From Closterium sp. NIES-65 (Eukaryota > Streptophyta > Zygnematophyceae > Desmidiales > Closteriaceae): 64,000 bases of DNA. Under the pieces are notes generated by a model, which had not been told where the DNA came from, made no database searches, and was given only the letters and a program-made list of their open reading frames with translations. This document shows, one piece after another, positions 12,301 through 22,570 of the stretch (positions are counted from its first letter, which is position 1; each line of letters starts with the position of its first letter). Made by a program: the position numbers and the translations under genes. The DNA lies in assembly GCA_948144175.1 (NCBI GenBank), contig CANXME010002421.1:1-64000 (forward strand), written 5' to 3'.

Positions 12301-13997
12301 GTTCTTGGCCCGCGGGTTGTAACCCCTGAAACACTACCCGATTCTTATCCCTCTCCCCACCCTCCTGCTCCTTCTCCGTACTCGTTCTCTCCTCTCGGTG
12401 TGGCTCTCACTTGCAGGTTCTCTTAAAGCCCAAGAACGCCCTCAGCAAGCAATTCGCCAAGCTATTGGCCATGAACAACGTGAGTGCAGTGTGGGCTGCT
12501 GGTTGTGGGTCACGAGCATTGTGTTTTCTATTGTATAAATAAGAAATCCAGACAGTTCTCGGTTAGCAAGCAAGTGCAATTTGCAAAGCTACAGGATGCA
12601 GAATAGCACTCAGTGTTGCCTTCTTCCTTGTCCTCATGCTCTCCCAATCCTCCCCTCCCCTCTTACTGAGGCCCGTCTGCACATGACAGAGGAGGCAGTG
12701 AGGGCCATTGCGTGGAGTACAGCACCCATTCTTGCCCTTTTCCATGACCTCGTGCCATCTCCATCTCATCTCTTCCTGCCCTCCCTTCCACTCCACCCAC
12801 TCAGGCCCGCTTGCACATGACGGAGGGGGCAGTGAGGGCCATAGCGCGCAGAGCAGCAGCGCGAAACACGGGGGCCAGGGGGCTGCGATCGCTGCTGGAG
12901 GGGCTGCTCACCGAGGCTATGTACGAGGTATGGCGACTGCCGAGGCTATGTACGAGGTATGGCGACTGCCGAGGCTATGACGAGGTATGGTGGCTGCCAA
13001 GGCTGTGTATGAGGTATGATGATTACCGAGGCTATGTATGAGGTATGGCGGTTACTGAGCCTCTGTATGAGGTACAATGTAATAGATACAATACTCACCA
13101 GGCCTATGTACGGGGTACGGTGTAACAGGCTAACAAAAGGTACGGCGGTTACTAAGGCTGTGTATGAGGTACGTACAGCAGTTACCGAGGCACTGCTTGA
13201 GGTATGTACGGCAGTTACCAAGGCTGTGTATGAGGTACTGTGATCGCCAGTGGACCTTGGTATTGTTGTGAAGGCAATGTTGTTGGATGAGGTATCAGTG
13301 GGGGCTCGGAGGGGAGGTGGGGTTAACCTGCTCGCTGCTTTCCTCCATCCATCCCTCCATTCCGTCCTTCCCACCCCAACTCCCCAGGTCCCCAGCAATC
13401 TGGTGGAAGCAGTGGTGCTGGACGAGGCATCGATGGGGCACGAGGGGGAGGAAGGGGAAGAGGGCAAGCCGGTGTGCAACTGTGTCCTTGATCATTGCCC
13501 TCATTCCACGCCCATCCGTCATCTCATGCCCCAACCCACCAGGTCCCCAGCAGTCTAGTGAAGGCAGTTGTGTTGGACAAGGCATCGGTGGGGCACGAGG
13601 GGGAGGAGGGGGGCGACGGGGTAACCTGCACTCTGCCATCATCCATCCATCCCTCCTATCCCTGCTCTTCCAAGCCTGATCTTCCCGTCCCTGCCATCCC
13701 TGCCATCCCCACCAGGTCCCCAGCTCTCTGGTGGAAGCAGTGGTGCTGGACGAGGCATCGGTGGGGCACGAGGGGGAGGAGGGCGAGGACGGGGTACCGG
13801 GGTGTGGGGCCCACATACTGCAAGGGGAGGGCTCGTGGGAGCGGTGGTTGCAGGATAACGAGGGGGGAGGAGAGAAGGCGGGAGGGAAGGGAGAGGAGGG
13901 CCAAGGGGGAGGAAGCAAGGGAGGCTCATCTGGGGGAGGTGGAAGTGATGAGGAATCGGATGCAGCTCCTGCTCTTGCCACAGCCACTGCAGCTTGA
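3387..13997 (+). CDS. CLPX: ClpX, ATPase subunit of the organellar ClpXP protease
   Basis: AAA+ unfoldase that feeds proteins to ClpP, in plants in the mitochondrial matrix. Exons in phase: 3387-3780 and about 3861-4668 (zinc ribbon, linker, then [16 protein letters not shown]), 4890-4975, 5357-5445 (GPTGS of Walker A), 6369-6448 ([11 protein letters not shown]), 7307-7357 or 7446-7496 (GYVGEDVE), 7786-7860 (Walker [10 protein letters not shown]), 8292-8369 ([10 protein letters not shown]), 8861-8917, 9636-9706 (ILFICGGAF), 10468-10567, 11134-11238 ([11 protein letters not shown]), 12417-12479, 12805-12927 (NTGARGLRS), 13716-13997 (PGCGA-ILQG, then an acidic Gly-rich tail). The zinc ribbon is CPNC at about 3541-3552 with CRQC at about 3687-3698, in a frame different from the linker. 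An intron at 3781-3860 would reconcile the phases, but it lacks a pyrimidine tract. No in-frame ATG precedes the ribbon, so the first exon is missing. Nearly every intron holds broken copies of the next exon. Confidence 0.95.
4791..4850 (+). repeat. Decayed copy of ClpX exon 4890-4975 in the preceding intron
   Basis: TTGCAGTGGCGGTGG through CGCATCTTCT mirrors the start of the true exon (GGCAGTGGCAGTTTACAATCACTACAAGCGCATCTT, split here only for comparison) with several mismatches and a lost frame. It lies about 100 bp upstream of the genuine acceptor. Confidence 0.7.
6085..6448 (+). repeat. Three 142-bp tandem copies of the Walker-A ClpX exon
   Basis: The exon segment starting GCAAGACCCTACTGGCC occurs at 6085, 6227 and 6369, exactly 142 bp apart. 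The first two copies stop after GCTGAT, where TTTTGAGTCGACTCAAAA (6147-6164 and 6289-6306) begins. Only the third continues into GCCACCACTCTCACTCAG and a GT donor. All three keep a pyrimidine tract or AG acceptor, but the first two run into a TGA within the palindrome. Confidence 0.93.
6486..7002 (+). repeat. 41-bp minisatellite, about 12 copies, in a ClpX intron
   Basis: The unit of 41 bp starts CAGCTGCGTCTCATACCGCC. It begins directly after the donor of exon 6369-6448, and its GCCACTCTCA...CAG|CTGCG segment resembles that exon-intron boundary (GCCACCACTCTCACTCAG|GTGCG). The array therefore probably grew from the splice-donor region. There is no unique spacer, so it is not a CRISPR array. 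Confidence 0.9.
7307..7600 (+). repeat. Twin intact copies and one decayed copy of the GYVGEDVE exon
   Basis: 7307-7357 and 7446-7496 both encode the same 17 residues ([17 protein letters not shown]). Each has a CAG acceptor and a GTGAGG donor, and they differ only at synonymous positions at the 5' end. A third copy near 7553-7600 is decayed. ClpX family members have this segment once, so the two intact copies should be alternatives, not both spliced in. Confidence 0.88.
8938..9096 (+). repeat. 63-bp duplication flanking a perfect 20-bp palindrome
   Basis: A 63-bp intronic segment (starting GGAGTGCGAGGG, ending GTGTTTCTG) occurs at 8938-9000 and 9034-9096, apparently identical. The first copy runs straight into GTTTTGAGACGTCTCAAAAC (9000-9019, perfect palindrome). 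The second continues into unrelated sequence. Confidence 0.93.
9239..9430. repeat. Inverted copy of a ClpX exon start around a palindrome
   Basis: CAACAGAGGTGAGGG...GAGTATGTCT at about 9239-9272 is the reverse complement of about 9397-9430, which is a copy of the LDTQNILFI exon boundary. The imperfect palindrome CTTTTGAGGCGCGTCAGGAG (9290-9309) lies between the arms. This is the same architecture as the direct X-palindrome-X cases, with one X inverted. Confidence 0.75.
9724..9902 (+). repeat. Three copies of a 45-bp segment separated by two palindrome relics
   Basis: The segment starting TTGCTGACTCAAAATGCACT occurs three times. Copies one and two are each followed by a TTTTGAG...CTCAAAA-type palindrome (9771-9788, and a decayed one at 9837-9857). 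The third continues into native intron. Confidence 0.9.
10879..10898. repeat. Perfect 20-bp palindrome in a ClpX intron
   Basis: CTTTTGAGGCGCCTCAAAAG is perfectly self-complementary and interrupts a copy of exon 11134-11238 right after CAGAGAGCAC. A longer copy of the same exon resumes at about 10978 and the true exon at 11134. This is the clearest example of the consensus element. Confidence 0.92.
11239..11930 (+). repeat. 16-bp minisatellite seeded on a splice donor, about 43 copies
   Basis: The unit GTAATGACTGGTGCAG starts exactly at the donor of exon 11134-11238 (CTCGTGCAG|GTAATG). Each unit re-creates GCAG|GTAATG, a plausible 5' splice site. Variants include GTAGTG, TGATGCAG, and GTGCGG units at the 3' edge. 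The long minus-strand frames here are repeat artefacts. Confidence 0.95.
12913..13240 (+). repeat. 29-bp donor-derived repeat after the NTGARG exon
   Basis: The last 15 bases of exon 12805-12927 plus 14 intron bases (GAGGCTATGTACGAG|GTATGGCGACTGCC split) recur in increasingly decayed form to about 13240. Early units keep the exon end and the GT donor. Confidence 0.85.
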
Positions 13998-14525
13998 TCT
14001 GCCTTGTCGTCTCCTGTCGAGCACCTGTCTACCACGCTTGGACTCTTCTCAGCTCCTGCACTTGCCACAGCCACTGCAGCTTGATCTGCCTTGTCGTCTC
14101 CTGTCGAGCACCTGTCTACCACGCTTGGACTCTGCTCAGCTCCTGCACTTGCCACAGCCACTGCAGCTTGATCTGCCTTGTCGTCTCCTGTCGAGCACCT
14201 GTCTACCACGCTTGGACTCTGCTCAGCTCCTGCACTTGCCACAGCCACTGCAGCTTGATCTGCCTTGTCGTCTCCTGTCGAGCACCTGTCTACCACGCTT
14301 GGACTCTGCTCAGCTCCTGCACTTGCCACAGCCACTGCAGCTTGATCTGCCTTGTCGTCTCCTGTCGAGCACCTGTCTACCACGCTTGGACTCTGCTCAG
14401 CTCCTGCACTTGCCACAGCCACTGCAGCTTGATCTGCCTTGTCGTCTCCTGTCGAGCACCTGTCTACCACGCTTGGACTCTGCTCAGCTCCTGCACTTGC
14501 CACAGCCACTGCAGCTTGATCTGCC
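13998..14525 (+). repeat. 87-bp minisatellite directly after the ClpX stop
   Basis: The unit of 87 bp, seen six to seven times, starts CTTGATCTGCCTTGTCGTCT and includes the terminal coding sequence GCCACAGCCACTGCAG. The array grew from the stop-codon region, so it would form part of the 3' UTR. Open frames through it on both strands are consequences of 87 being divisible by three. Confidence 0.93.
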
Positions 14526-15155
14526 ATGCCACCGCATCTCCCATCCAGCATCTGTCTACTACCCCTTCTATTGTGGTGGACTGGGGGATGTCACTGTGCT
14601 AGAGCGTGCTGCTAGGTATCGGTGTATCCTTGCCGCTCGGAAGGTGGGATTGCAGGATGTTTTCATCATGTGTGTATATGCCTCTTCTCTTCTCTCTCGC
14701 TCGGAGTTCAAACAGTTTGTCTGCCTCCGATCGCATGTTTTCCTGCAAGTACTGTACTGCATGTATGATATACGTTCAAAAAATCATGAAATTATTTGTG
14801 GTTTTTTCGAAGAAACTGCAAGAATGTATGTAACAAATCATGGCCGATTGAAAGCTTGACAAACAAAATGTTTATGACCAAATGATGATACAGTAGCACC
14901 GCTATAGCAAGTTAACTGTAGTACATGTCTGTTTATGTTAACGGCCTCTAACTGAAACTGGAAACTTCTACAGCGTGGTAATAGGTTGGAAGTTGGTGGC
15001 GGGTGGTTCGGAAGGCAGCGTTTGCTGGTGTATCGATAGTTTCAACTCAGGTGAGTAGCGGTTCAAAGCGATGAGGCATTACAAAATATATTCAATTTTA
15101 AAATCTGTCGTCACAAGTTCTAAACCACTTCAGAACTCCAACATCACGGCCCTTA
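14526..15155. other. Intergenic, nothing recognised
   Basis: AT-richer sequence with no conserved coding region. It lies between the ClpX 3' repeat array and a MITE, and probably holds the ClpX polyadenylation site. Confidence 0.5.
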
Positions 15156-15652
15156 GGGCGTGTCTCTTTTTATATTTTCTGCAATTTTCCGGACGGTTCT
15201 CTTTTTTGGTACTGGACAGTCCAAATAGCGAGGAGCCGACTGTCCGAATTGCCATTTCGGAACTTTCCCCCGTCCAGATGCAATTCTGTCACTTTTTCAT
15301 GGACCATGAACTCACGAAGTACTGTAGCTTCGTAATGGGCACTGTATCGTCGTTACACAGGTCGCGACATTTTCTCCGCAAAATTGTGCGCCAATCGATT
15401 CCGTTTAGGAAAAAAAAACTCGCGAGCCAATATTTAGTCAGTACTGCTGCACCGTCCGTTTGCTTTTCGAGCTGCGGAAGGTTCAAATTCTGAACCGCTG
15501 GGAGGAGGGAAAAGTGACGCGACAGTTCGTACCGTTGGCGACTTCGCAAGTACTATCACGAAATCGATTACGAACTCTGCGAAACCGGTAATTGTTTCGC
15601 AGTTCGGACCGTCCACGGCTCGAACCGTCGAGGGAAAAAAAGAGACACGCCC
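15156..15652. mobile_element. 497-bp MITE, PIF/Harbinger-like
   Basis: The ends are inverted repeats GGGCGTGTCTCTTTTT (16 bp identical, left end 15156, right end 15652). They are flanked by TTA at 15153-15155 and 15653-15655. A 3-bp TTA duplication and a GGGCNTGT terminus are typical of Tourist-like elements mobilised by PIF/Harbinger transposases. No transposase frame is present, so it is non-autonomous. Superfamily assignment rests on TSD and terminus only. Confidence 0.75.
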
Positions 15653-15843
15653 TTAGCTGGACGTAGTATTTCTAGTGACGTGGGGTTTCCAGAAGCCCTC
15701 ATTGACCACGTCCCACATTAACTCCGCTATCATTACGAGTACAGGCCACGACAAACAGACCAGCAAATATTTAGATACTGAAGACTTCGCAAGGCAGCCA
15801 ATGAGATAGTGAGATTCATTCCTCTTAATCTCACTCTTTGACC
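15653..15843. other. Short 5' flank of the methyltransferase gene
   Basis: Under 200 bp between the MITE and the first ATG, with no distinct promoter motif that I can defend. The MITE therefore sits in the proximal promoter of this gene. Confidence 0.4.
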
Positions 15844-18800
15844 ATGCATTCGTTCAGGAATCATGGGCCGACGAAAACGGATCACCGAGGCGCAGCGGGT
15901 AACCAGCCGGCGAAATTAGATCTTGCGATCCCGGCGAAATTAGATAGTGCGATCCCAGCGATCCTCCCGTGGCACGTGCTGCTCGTTCTCTTCGTCACCG
16001 TGCAGGCCTACTCGCTCCGCACGCTAGTCGTGTATCCGCCGTCCATTTTCTCCGCATCCGACGGTTACCAGCAGCACCAACAGCAGCAGCAGCAGCAGCC
16101 GCAGCAACAGCAGCATCAGGAGCGCGAATGGTCGGAGCGCGCCGAGCCCGTTTCCGCGGCGGAGCAGGCGAAACTGGGATTGGAAGGTCCTCCGAACGGG
16201 GAGGCGGGGAGGAGCGACGGTGGATCAGAGCGGAGCGATGCGATGGGGTCGCGGGGAAGGTGGGGAAGGGTGGGGAGGATGGGGAGGATGGGGAAAGGTG
16301 GGGAGGATGGGAAGGGTGGGGAGGGTGGGGAGGGAGTGGAAGGTGGGGAGGGTGGGAAATGTACGCTGCTCTCACTCCCTTCCCTTCCACCCGTTCTCCA
16401 TGTGTATGGATTCTTGACTTGTCGCTATGCCATTCGCCTTCCAAGTCGTCTCAATACGCTATTTCCTGGTACATTCAAAACAATGCTCTGACATTTGGTC
16501 CTGTCTCCGCCTCCCCGTCCCCTTTCACACCCCCCTCCCCCCCCCCACCCCCCTGCCTTTCTCCGCCACTTCCCCCTGCCTCTCACGCCCCCCTGCTTTC
16601 CACCCTCACTCCCCCCTTCTCCGCATTTCCCACCAAACAAATGTCAATTGTGTCTCCACCTCCTCTCACCTTTCCACCTGCCCCCCAGACACCTCCTCTC
16701 AGACCCCGGGCAGAAAAAAAAGAAGGGAGTCACAACAGCAGAGGACGTCGAGTTCTTTCTGCGCCGCCGCTTCCCCTCCTGCAAGCTGGAATACATCGGC
16801 GGGCAGCCCGGGCAGGCGAAAGAAAAAGGCGAGGGAATCGTGTGGCCCGTATGTTCTGACCACCTGAGGCCAAGAGGAGTCGTGTACTCGTTTGGAGTGG
16901 GCCCGAACCTTCTGTTTGAAGGCGAAATGACCTTGCGGGGACAGCAGGTGAGGGGAGGAGGTGGGGTGGGGTGGAGTGGGGTGGAAGAGGGGGTGGGCGG
17001 GGAATGTGAGGACGAATGAGGTTGAACCTTCTGTTTGAAGGCGAAATGACCTTGAGAGGACAGCAGGTGAGGCAGGGGTTGTGTAAGATGGGAAGGGGTA
17101 TTGTGTGGTGTGATTGGATTACCTGCGTCCAAGAGGGCCCACTCGTTTGGTGTGGGCCCGAACCTTCACATTTGAATGTGAAATGACCTTGAGAGGACAG
17201 CAGGTGAGGCAGGGGTTGTGTAAGATGGGGAGGGGTATTGTGTGGTGTGATTGGATTACCTGCGTCCAAGAGGGCCCACTCGTTTGGTGTGGGCCCGAAC
17301 CTTCACATTTGAATGCGAAATGACCTTGAGAGGACAGCAGGTGAGGCAGGGGTTGTGTAAGATGGGAAGGGGTATTGTGTGGTGTGATTGGATTACCTGC
17401 GTCCAAGAGGGCCCACTCGTTTGGTGTGGGCCCGAACCTTCACATTTGAATGCGAAATGACCTTGAGAGGACAGCAGGTGAGGCAGGGGTTGTGTAAGAT
17501 GGGAAGGGGTATTGTGTGGTGTGATTGGATTACCTGCGTCCAAGAGGGCCCACTCGTTTGGTGTGGGCCCGAACCTTCACATTTGAATGTGAAATGACCT
17601 TGAGAGGACAGCAGGTGAGGCAGGGGTTGTGTAAGATGGGGAGGGGTATTGTGTGGTGTGATTGGATTACCTGCGTCCAAGAGGGCCCACTCGTTTGGTG
17701 TGGGCCCGATTTGAATGCGAAATGACCTTGAGAGGACAGCAGGTGAGGCAGGGGTTGTGTAAGATGGGAAGGGGTATTGTGTGGTGTGATTGGATTACCT
17801 GCGTCCAAGAGGGCCCACTCGTTTGGTGTGGGCCTGAACCTTCACATTTGAATGCGAAATGACCTTGAGAGGACAGCAGGTGAGGCGGTTGTATGTGGAA
17901 TGGGGGCCCCGGAAGGGGGGGAGGGAGGTAGGGGTCGAACGAACGAGCCCAGACTCCTGAGGAGGCATTATGTTCAGAGGCGTAACGTAATGCCTCTGAG
18001 AGGGCGGGGCAGGGGATGTGTGAGATGGGAAGGGGTGTTGTGTGTGTATTGTATAACCACCTGCGTCCAAGAGGAGTCGTGTACTTGTTTTGTCAACGAC
18101 ACCACCTTCTCCTCCCTGCTCCAGCCCATCAAGGGCCCTCCTGCAGGTGTATTTCTTCCGTCTAGGCGTCAACAGTGCCGCTTTCTCATTGCCACAATCC
18201 AATCGTTTCCCGTCCCCCCTCCCTCGTCCAGGTGTTTGTGTTCGACCCTTTCGTCAACGACACCGCCTTTGCCTCCATGCTGCAACCCATCAAGGGCCTC
18301 TCCCCCCGCCGCTCCCCCCAGTTCCGCCCCTTTGCCCTCGGGCCTCGAGACGGGGTCGCCCTCTTCCACCCCATTCCCACTTCCTCCTCTTCCTCCTCCT
18401 CCCCCTCATTCTCTGCATCTTCTGCTGCTGCTGACACCTCCTCCTTGTCTCAAGAGACGCGGGAAGCGGCAGTGCTCCGCCTGCGCACGTTTATGTGCAT
18501 GCACTCCCACCGTTGGATCGACATCCTACGGCTGGATATTGCCGGGCTCGAGCTCGATCTGTGCGAGAATGCCGCAACAGCAGCAGCAGCAGGAGGAGGG
18601 GGAGGGGGGTTAGGAGGGGGAGATGCGTTCAGCACGAGTGTGGGAGATCTGACGCAACATGGTGCTGCAGCATTGGCCGAGAAGACCCCTGTGGGGCCCA
18701 CACCAGGGAGCGTTCCTATTGGCCAGGTGGCGGTGAGGTTCCACGCTGAGCTGGCGGGGAGGGACGGGGCGAAGAGGCGGCAGAAGTGCGAGGAGACGTT

Positions 18801-18888
18801 TGCGGCGTGGGGGCTGAAGAAGGTGCATGTGATGGGGGATGGGAGCACCGTGCTGTTTGCTCGCACTGATGCTGCTGCTGCATTGTAA
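15844..18888 (+). CDS. Membrane-anchored METTL24-like methyltransferase
   Basis: The first ATG at 15844 starts a frame with a single hydrophobic anchor (residues about 39-57, ILPWHVLLVLFVTVQAYSL), then a Gln-rich, charged stem. This suggests a type II secretory-pathway membrane protein. Exon 2 is about 16703-16947 and contains AEDVEFFLRRRFP, a basic/aromatic region and GVVYSFGVG, the SAM-binding start typical of the Methyltransf_22 family. The last exon, 18232-18888, begins VFVFDPFVNDT (acidic end of strand 2), then FALGPRDGVALF, and WIDILRLDIAGLELDL, equivalent to the family KxDIEGxE motif. It ends at TAA/TAG-free VLFARTD...AAAL before TAA 18886. The exon 1 donor is uncertain among several GGGT sites (16259-16330). 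Glycosyl or protein substrate is unknown. The gene is followed after 50 bp by a Copia LTR. Confidence 0.75.
16914..17880 (+). repeat. 137-bp array carrying the 3' end of methyltransferase exon 2
   Basis: The exon 2 end and donor (GGACAGCAG|GTGAG) occurs eight times, at donors 16948, 17067, 17204 and then every 137 bp (one unit of 128 bp). Each unit holds intron sequence plus an exon fragment (GGGCCCGAACCTTC...GACAGCAG). Only the first copy carries the full upstream exon. Further partial copies of exon 3 (VNDT-F-S-LQPIKG) occur at about 18097-18140. Confidence 0.95.
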
Positions 18889-18938
18889 TGCACAAATGCG
18901 GGTGTGTTGGAGTTGTGGATCGACTCTGTTGTAATTCA

Positions 18939-19373
18939 TGTTGGGCTGAGATGCCCTAGGATCTTTGTAGAGTTAAAGTCTGAGTAGGATTGTAATAGCG
19001 GAAGCGTTTGAATGAAAATTCCTTGAACCACCTTGCGCTAGTATGTGAGGGCAAAGTGAGTTGATTAAAACAAGCAAATACAAGGCTTTATATAAGAGTA
19101 CAAGGAATCCGAATAGATATAATTAAACTGTTTTGCTGTTGCGATTCGATACAGTGCGACTCGGGCAACTGCTCAATGTCGAGTCAGTTGTGTGTCCTTG
19201 CTGTCGCGCTGTATTTGTCAAGTCAAAGGTCGCTGACTTTTGACCTTCGCGTAACCTCCAGGCGGTTACCCTAACCTCCGAGGGTTGACTCGCGATGCTT
19301 CGATTTGGACTGCTTCGCTTGTGTCCTGAGTTTCGACACGACAGAGGCGCTTTAAGACTTATTGTTCCCAACA
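18939..19373 (-). repeat. 3' LTR of Copia copy 1
   Basis: On the plus strand it starts TGTTGGGCTGAG and ends GTTCCCAACA, so the termini are TG...CA with a short inverted repeat TGTTGGG/CCCAACA. Same length as the partner LTR. Confidence 0.95.
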
Positions 19374-22300
19374 CTCCCCTTCGCTTCTGGAGTGTCGCTA
19401 ATGGTGACGTGGCCTTGTCCAGTCAGCAGCATGCAGTACTTGAACTTCTGTTTTCCGAGTTTCTTGGTCAAGTAATCGGCTGCCATCTCGGACGTGGGAC
19501 AATAGGATAATTCGAGTTTCCCTTTCTCGATCTCGTCTTTCACGAAGAAGTATCGCAGAGCGATATGCTTCGTTTTGTTCGCGAATCCGCTTTTGTTGGC
19601 GATGCGAATTGCAGATTGGTTGTCGCAGAATAGGGTGAAGTTGGGTAACTCGGCTAACTTTGCTTCTTCCAGCAGCTCGCGAAGGTAGAGTCCTTCCTTG
19701 GTGGCTGAGCAGAGGGCGATATATTCTGCTTCAGCTGAAGAGAGAGCGATTAGTTCCTGCTTGCTCGACTGCCATGAGATAGGTCCGATAGGCTCGAGAC
19801 GATAGACGTAGCCAGTGCGAGAGCGCCTGTTGTTAGAATCGCCGGCATGATCGGCATCGACGTAGCCGATTAGTTTCGTGGTCGTAGTTTCGTTTTTGTA
19901 GTAAGTCAGGCCGATCGTCGGAGTGCTCACGAAGTAGTGTAGTGCGCGATCGAGCTCCGCCAGGTGCTCTGCTTCGGGTTTCTTGAGGTAGGTAGCGAGT
20001 TGGCTTGCGGAGTAGGATAGATCCGGGCGGCAGGTGACGGCTGCGAAGAGGAGGCAGCCCAGTTTCCTCTGGTAGTCTCGTATTCCGGCAGCTTTGAGTG
20101 GAGCGGAATTTCCTTTGTTACTTCCTGCCGTGTAGCGGTATGGCGTGGCGATAGCGGTAGGTGTGAGCGAGAAGCGCTTGGAGATAGTGTCGGCGTATTT
20201 CTCGGCGCTTAAGTAGATAGCATTTTCTTCTTCGCGGATGTTGAGCCCGAGGTACTGAATGACGGTAGAAGAAACCGTGAGCGTGAGGTCCTTCTGCAGC
20301 TCCCCTTAGAACCAGGTGGTGATGTCGTCGGTGGAGCCGATGTAGAGTAGGTCGTCGACGTAGACGATCAGTAGGATGTAATCGGCGTCTTTAGTGAATC
20401 GATACATTCCTTGGTCGTGCGGCAGTTGGCGGAATCCGATGCGAGTGAGTCGGGTGTGTAGGTGCTGTTGCCACAGCCGCGGGGCTTGTTTGATTCCGTA
20501 GAGCGATTTCAGTAGCTGGCAGACCTGATTGGGGTTTCCGTGGGTACCGTGTGGGAGTTCGACGAAGATTTCGGCGTCGACGGGTGCGTAGAGAAATGCG
20601 TTGGCGACATCGATTTGTCGCGGTTTCTTCTTCTTCATGGCGGCAACGGCGAGAAGAATTCGAAGAGAGGTATGTCGACTAACTCGGGCGAATGTCTCGG
20701 TGAAGTCTCGTCCTTGCTCTTGGTCAAATCCACGCACGACCCAGCGTGCTTTGAACTTCTCGATTGTGCCGTCTGCTTTCGTTTTGATGCGGAAGACCCA
20801 TTTCCCGGTGAGAATGGTCTTGTTCCTTGCCACGCTTGCTGGAACGACCTTCCAAGTGTTGCGTTCCTCCAGTGCCTTTAACTCTCTGTCCATGGCTTCG
20901 CGCCATTTCTCCCTGTGTTCCCCCCCTAGAGCCTGCTGAACCGTCGCAGGCTCCTTAGGAAGTACGTTGCCGTGGACTGCGGTGATGAGGCCGAGGATTT
21001 GCAGTCCAGTCTGTGAGTATCGGGGGAGTGTTGGATCCTCAGGATAAGCTGCTTCGTCTCCCGCTTCTGGATCGGGTATGAAATTTGGCCCTATCCGTTC
21101 TGCTTCGTTTGTGTTAACTGTCGCAGGTGTTACGTAACCGTTGTCGGCGAAGTGATAGAAGACTTCGGCGTTGACACTGTCGCGAGGATTGTCTTCGTCC
21201 ATGGGCACGTCGACGGAGCAGTACGGGAGAGGTCCGGTTTCTTCCGATGCGTTGTCGACGTTCTGTTCATCCCAGTCTGCTTCGTCCGCTGCTGAGGCGA
21301 AGGCTCGGTCACCATGAAAACCACCTGTGGGGTCCTGATTCTCGTGAAAGTTGGCGAGGTACGTTTGAAGGGTGAGTCGCTCGTAGAAGATCACATCACG
21401 TGCTGCTACTGTTTCCTTTGAGTGGACATCGAAAATTTTCCACGCGTTGTATTTTTTCTCGATGCCGAGGTGTAGTCCCCACTGTGCCCGTTGTGAAAAT
21501 CTTCCCGCTCGTGCTTCTGGGGGTCGGTACTGCACCATGCATCCGAAAACTCGTAACATTCTTGTGCTGCCCTGCTTTCCTGTCCACAGCAGATGCGGTG
21601 ATGCGTTGTTCGGGAGTGACGACGACGACAGCAAGTTGTGCACCATGACAGCATGGTCCATTGCTGCAGGCCACTGGTGGTTGGGTAGCCGCATGCCACG
21701 TAGCAGTTTGCGCATGCTGTTTTGCAGAGTCCTGTTCATTCTTTCTGCAACACCTTGCTGCTGATGGGCGTAGGGAAGGGAGAGGATTTGCTTGATTCCC
21801 CTTTCCGCCAGGTACTGCTTGAAGCGCTGAGAGGTGTATTCTCCTCCTCTGTCTGACTGGAAGATTTTCAGCTGTGTTCCTGACTCCCTCTCTGCTACCG
21901 GTAGCCAAGCGGCGAACGCTGCGAGTGCCATGTCGCGGCTGGGTAGGTTTCGATGCCAGACGTATCGAGTGGCGGCGTCGATGAAGGTTATCGTGTAATT
22001 GTAGGTGACTTGTCCTGGTTCTCGATTGAAGAGGATGTCGCTGTATACTTTCTCGAGTGGTGCGTATGCAGGTGCGCTCGGGTTGTGGTGAGAAGAAAAC
22101 GGTCGATGGGGTAAGTCGGCTTCGGGGCAGATGAGGCAAGTTCCTCGTGCCCGTTGAAGTTCTCTGCCGTCGGGTGGTAGTAGCGAATCTTTGTCGAGGA
22201 CTCCTGCTCGTATTGTGTTATCTAATACTGTGTTGCTTGGATGTCCTGTGCGTGCGTGCCAGATGTCTTCAGGAGCGCGATGTCCGGGTGAGCGTTGATA

Positions 22301-22570
22301 CGCGTCGGAGTTGGAGTAGAAGCTGGCGACGACATTGGCGCTTCTGTGGACTTCTCGTTGAGTCGGGTTTAGTTGCTGTGCGGGTGTTGGTGGTGCTTCG
22401 TGGACGATGACTGGTGTCGTTGGTCCTGCTGCTGCCGATGATGTTTCTGCTGCTGTCGATGTTGTCTCTGCTGCTGCCGATGTTGTCTCTGCTGCTGCCG
22501 ATGTTGTCTCTGCTGCTGTCGATGTTGTCTCTGCTACTGCCGTTTGTTGAATTGTTGCTAACCCTCGTGT
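19352..22570 (-). pseudogene. Copia integrase-RT-RNase H region, copy 1
   Basis: Continues in the gag frame. It opens with a short-repeat linker rich in ETTSAAA (22420-22560), then the zinc-binding integrase start (about 22290), the catalytic core (FQSDRGGEY and GVAERMNRTLQ), reverse transcriptase with LLIVYVDDLLYIG near 20370, a TAA at 20306 in WF-GEL where copy 2 has Glu, and RNase H with DADHAGD, SSAEAEYIAL and DNQSAI. The last stop is at 19352. There is one nonsense codon in this part and no frameshift that I could see. Confidence 0.9.
19374..19386 (-). other. Polypurine tract
   Basis: The minus strand reads AGCGAAGGGGAG just before the 3' LTR, the expected plus-strand primer for Copia reverse transcription. 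The same tract adjoins the LTR of the second copy (about 32923-32935). Confidence 0.75.

Larger units (their letters stand above)
7930..13700 (+). repeat. Set of partial exon copies dispersed through ClpX introns
   Basis: Copies seen: Walker-B exon at 7930-7986 and 8055-8110; RDVSGEGVQ exon at 8165-8210, 8443-8498 and 8597-8650; VPEKTGRK exon at 8749-8800; LDTQNILFI exon near 9388 and 9509; the SSIGFGAPV exon near 10347; EFVGRF exon at 10870-10878 (nine bases, cut by a palindrome) and 10978-11036; the MTE-AVRAI exon at 12670-12718; the last exon at about 13246, 13388 and 13543. Most lie 5' of the full exon, keep its acceptor, and are truncated 3'. The farther upstream, the more decayed. Confidence 0.85.

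Noticed and set aside
13295-14859. Frames of 418 and 454 codons after ClpX
   Set aside because: They cross exon copies and the 87-bp minisatellite; peptide periodicity follows the DNA repeat.
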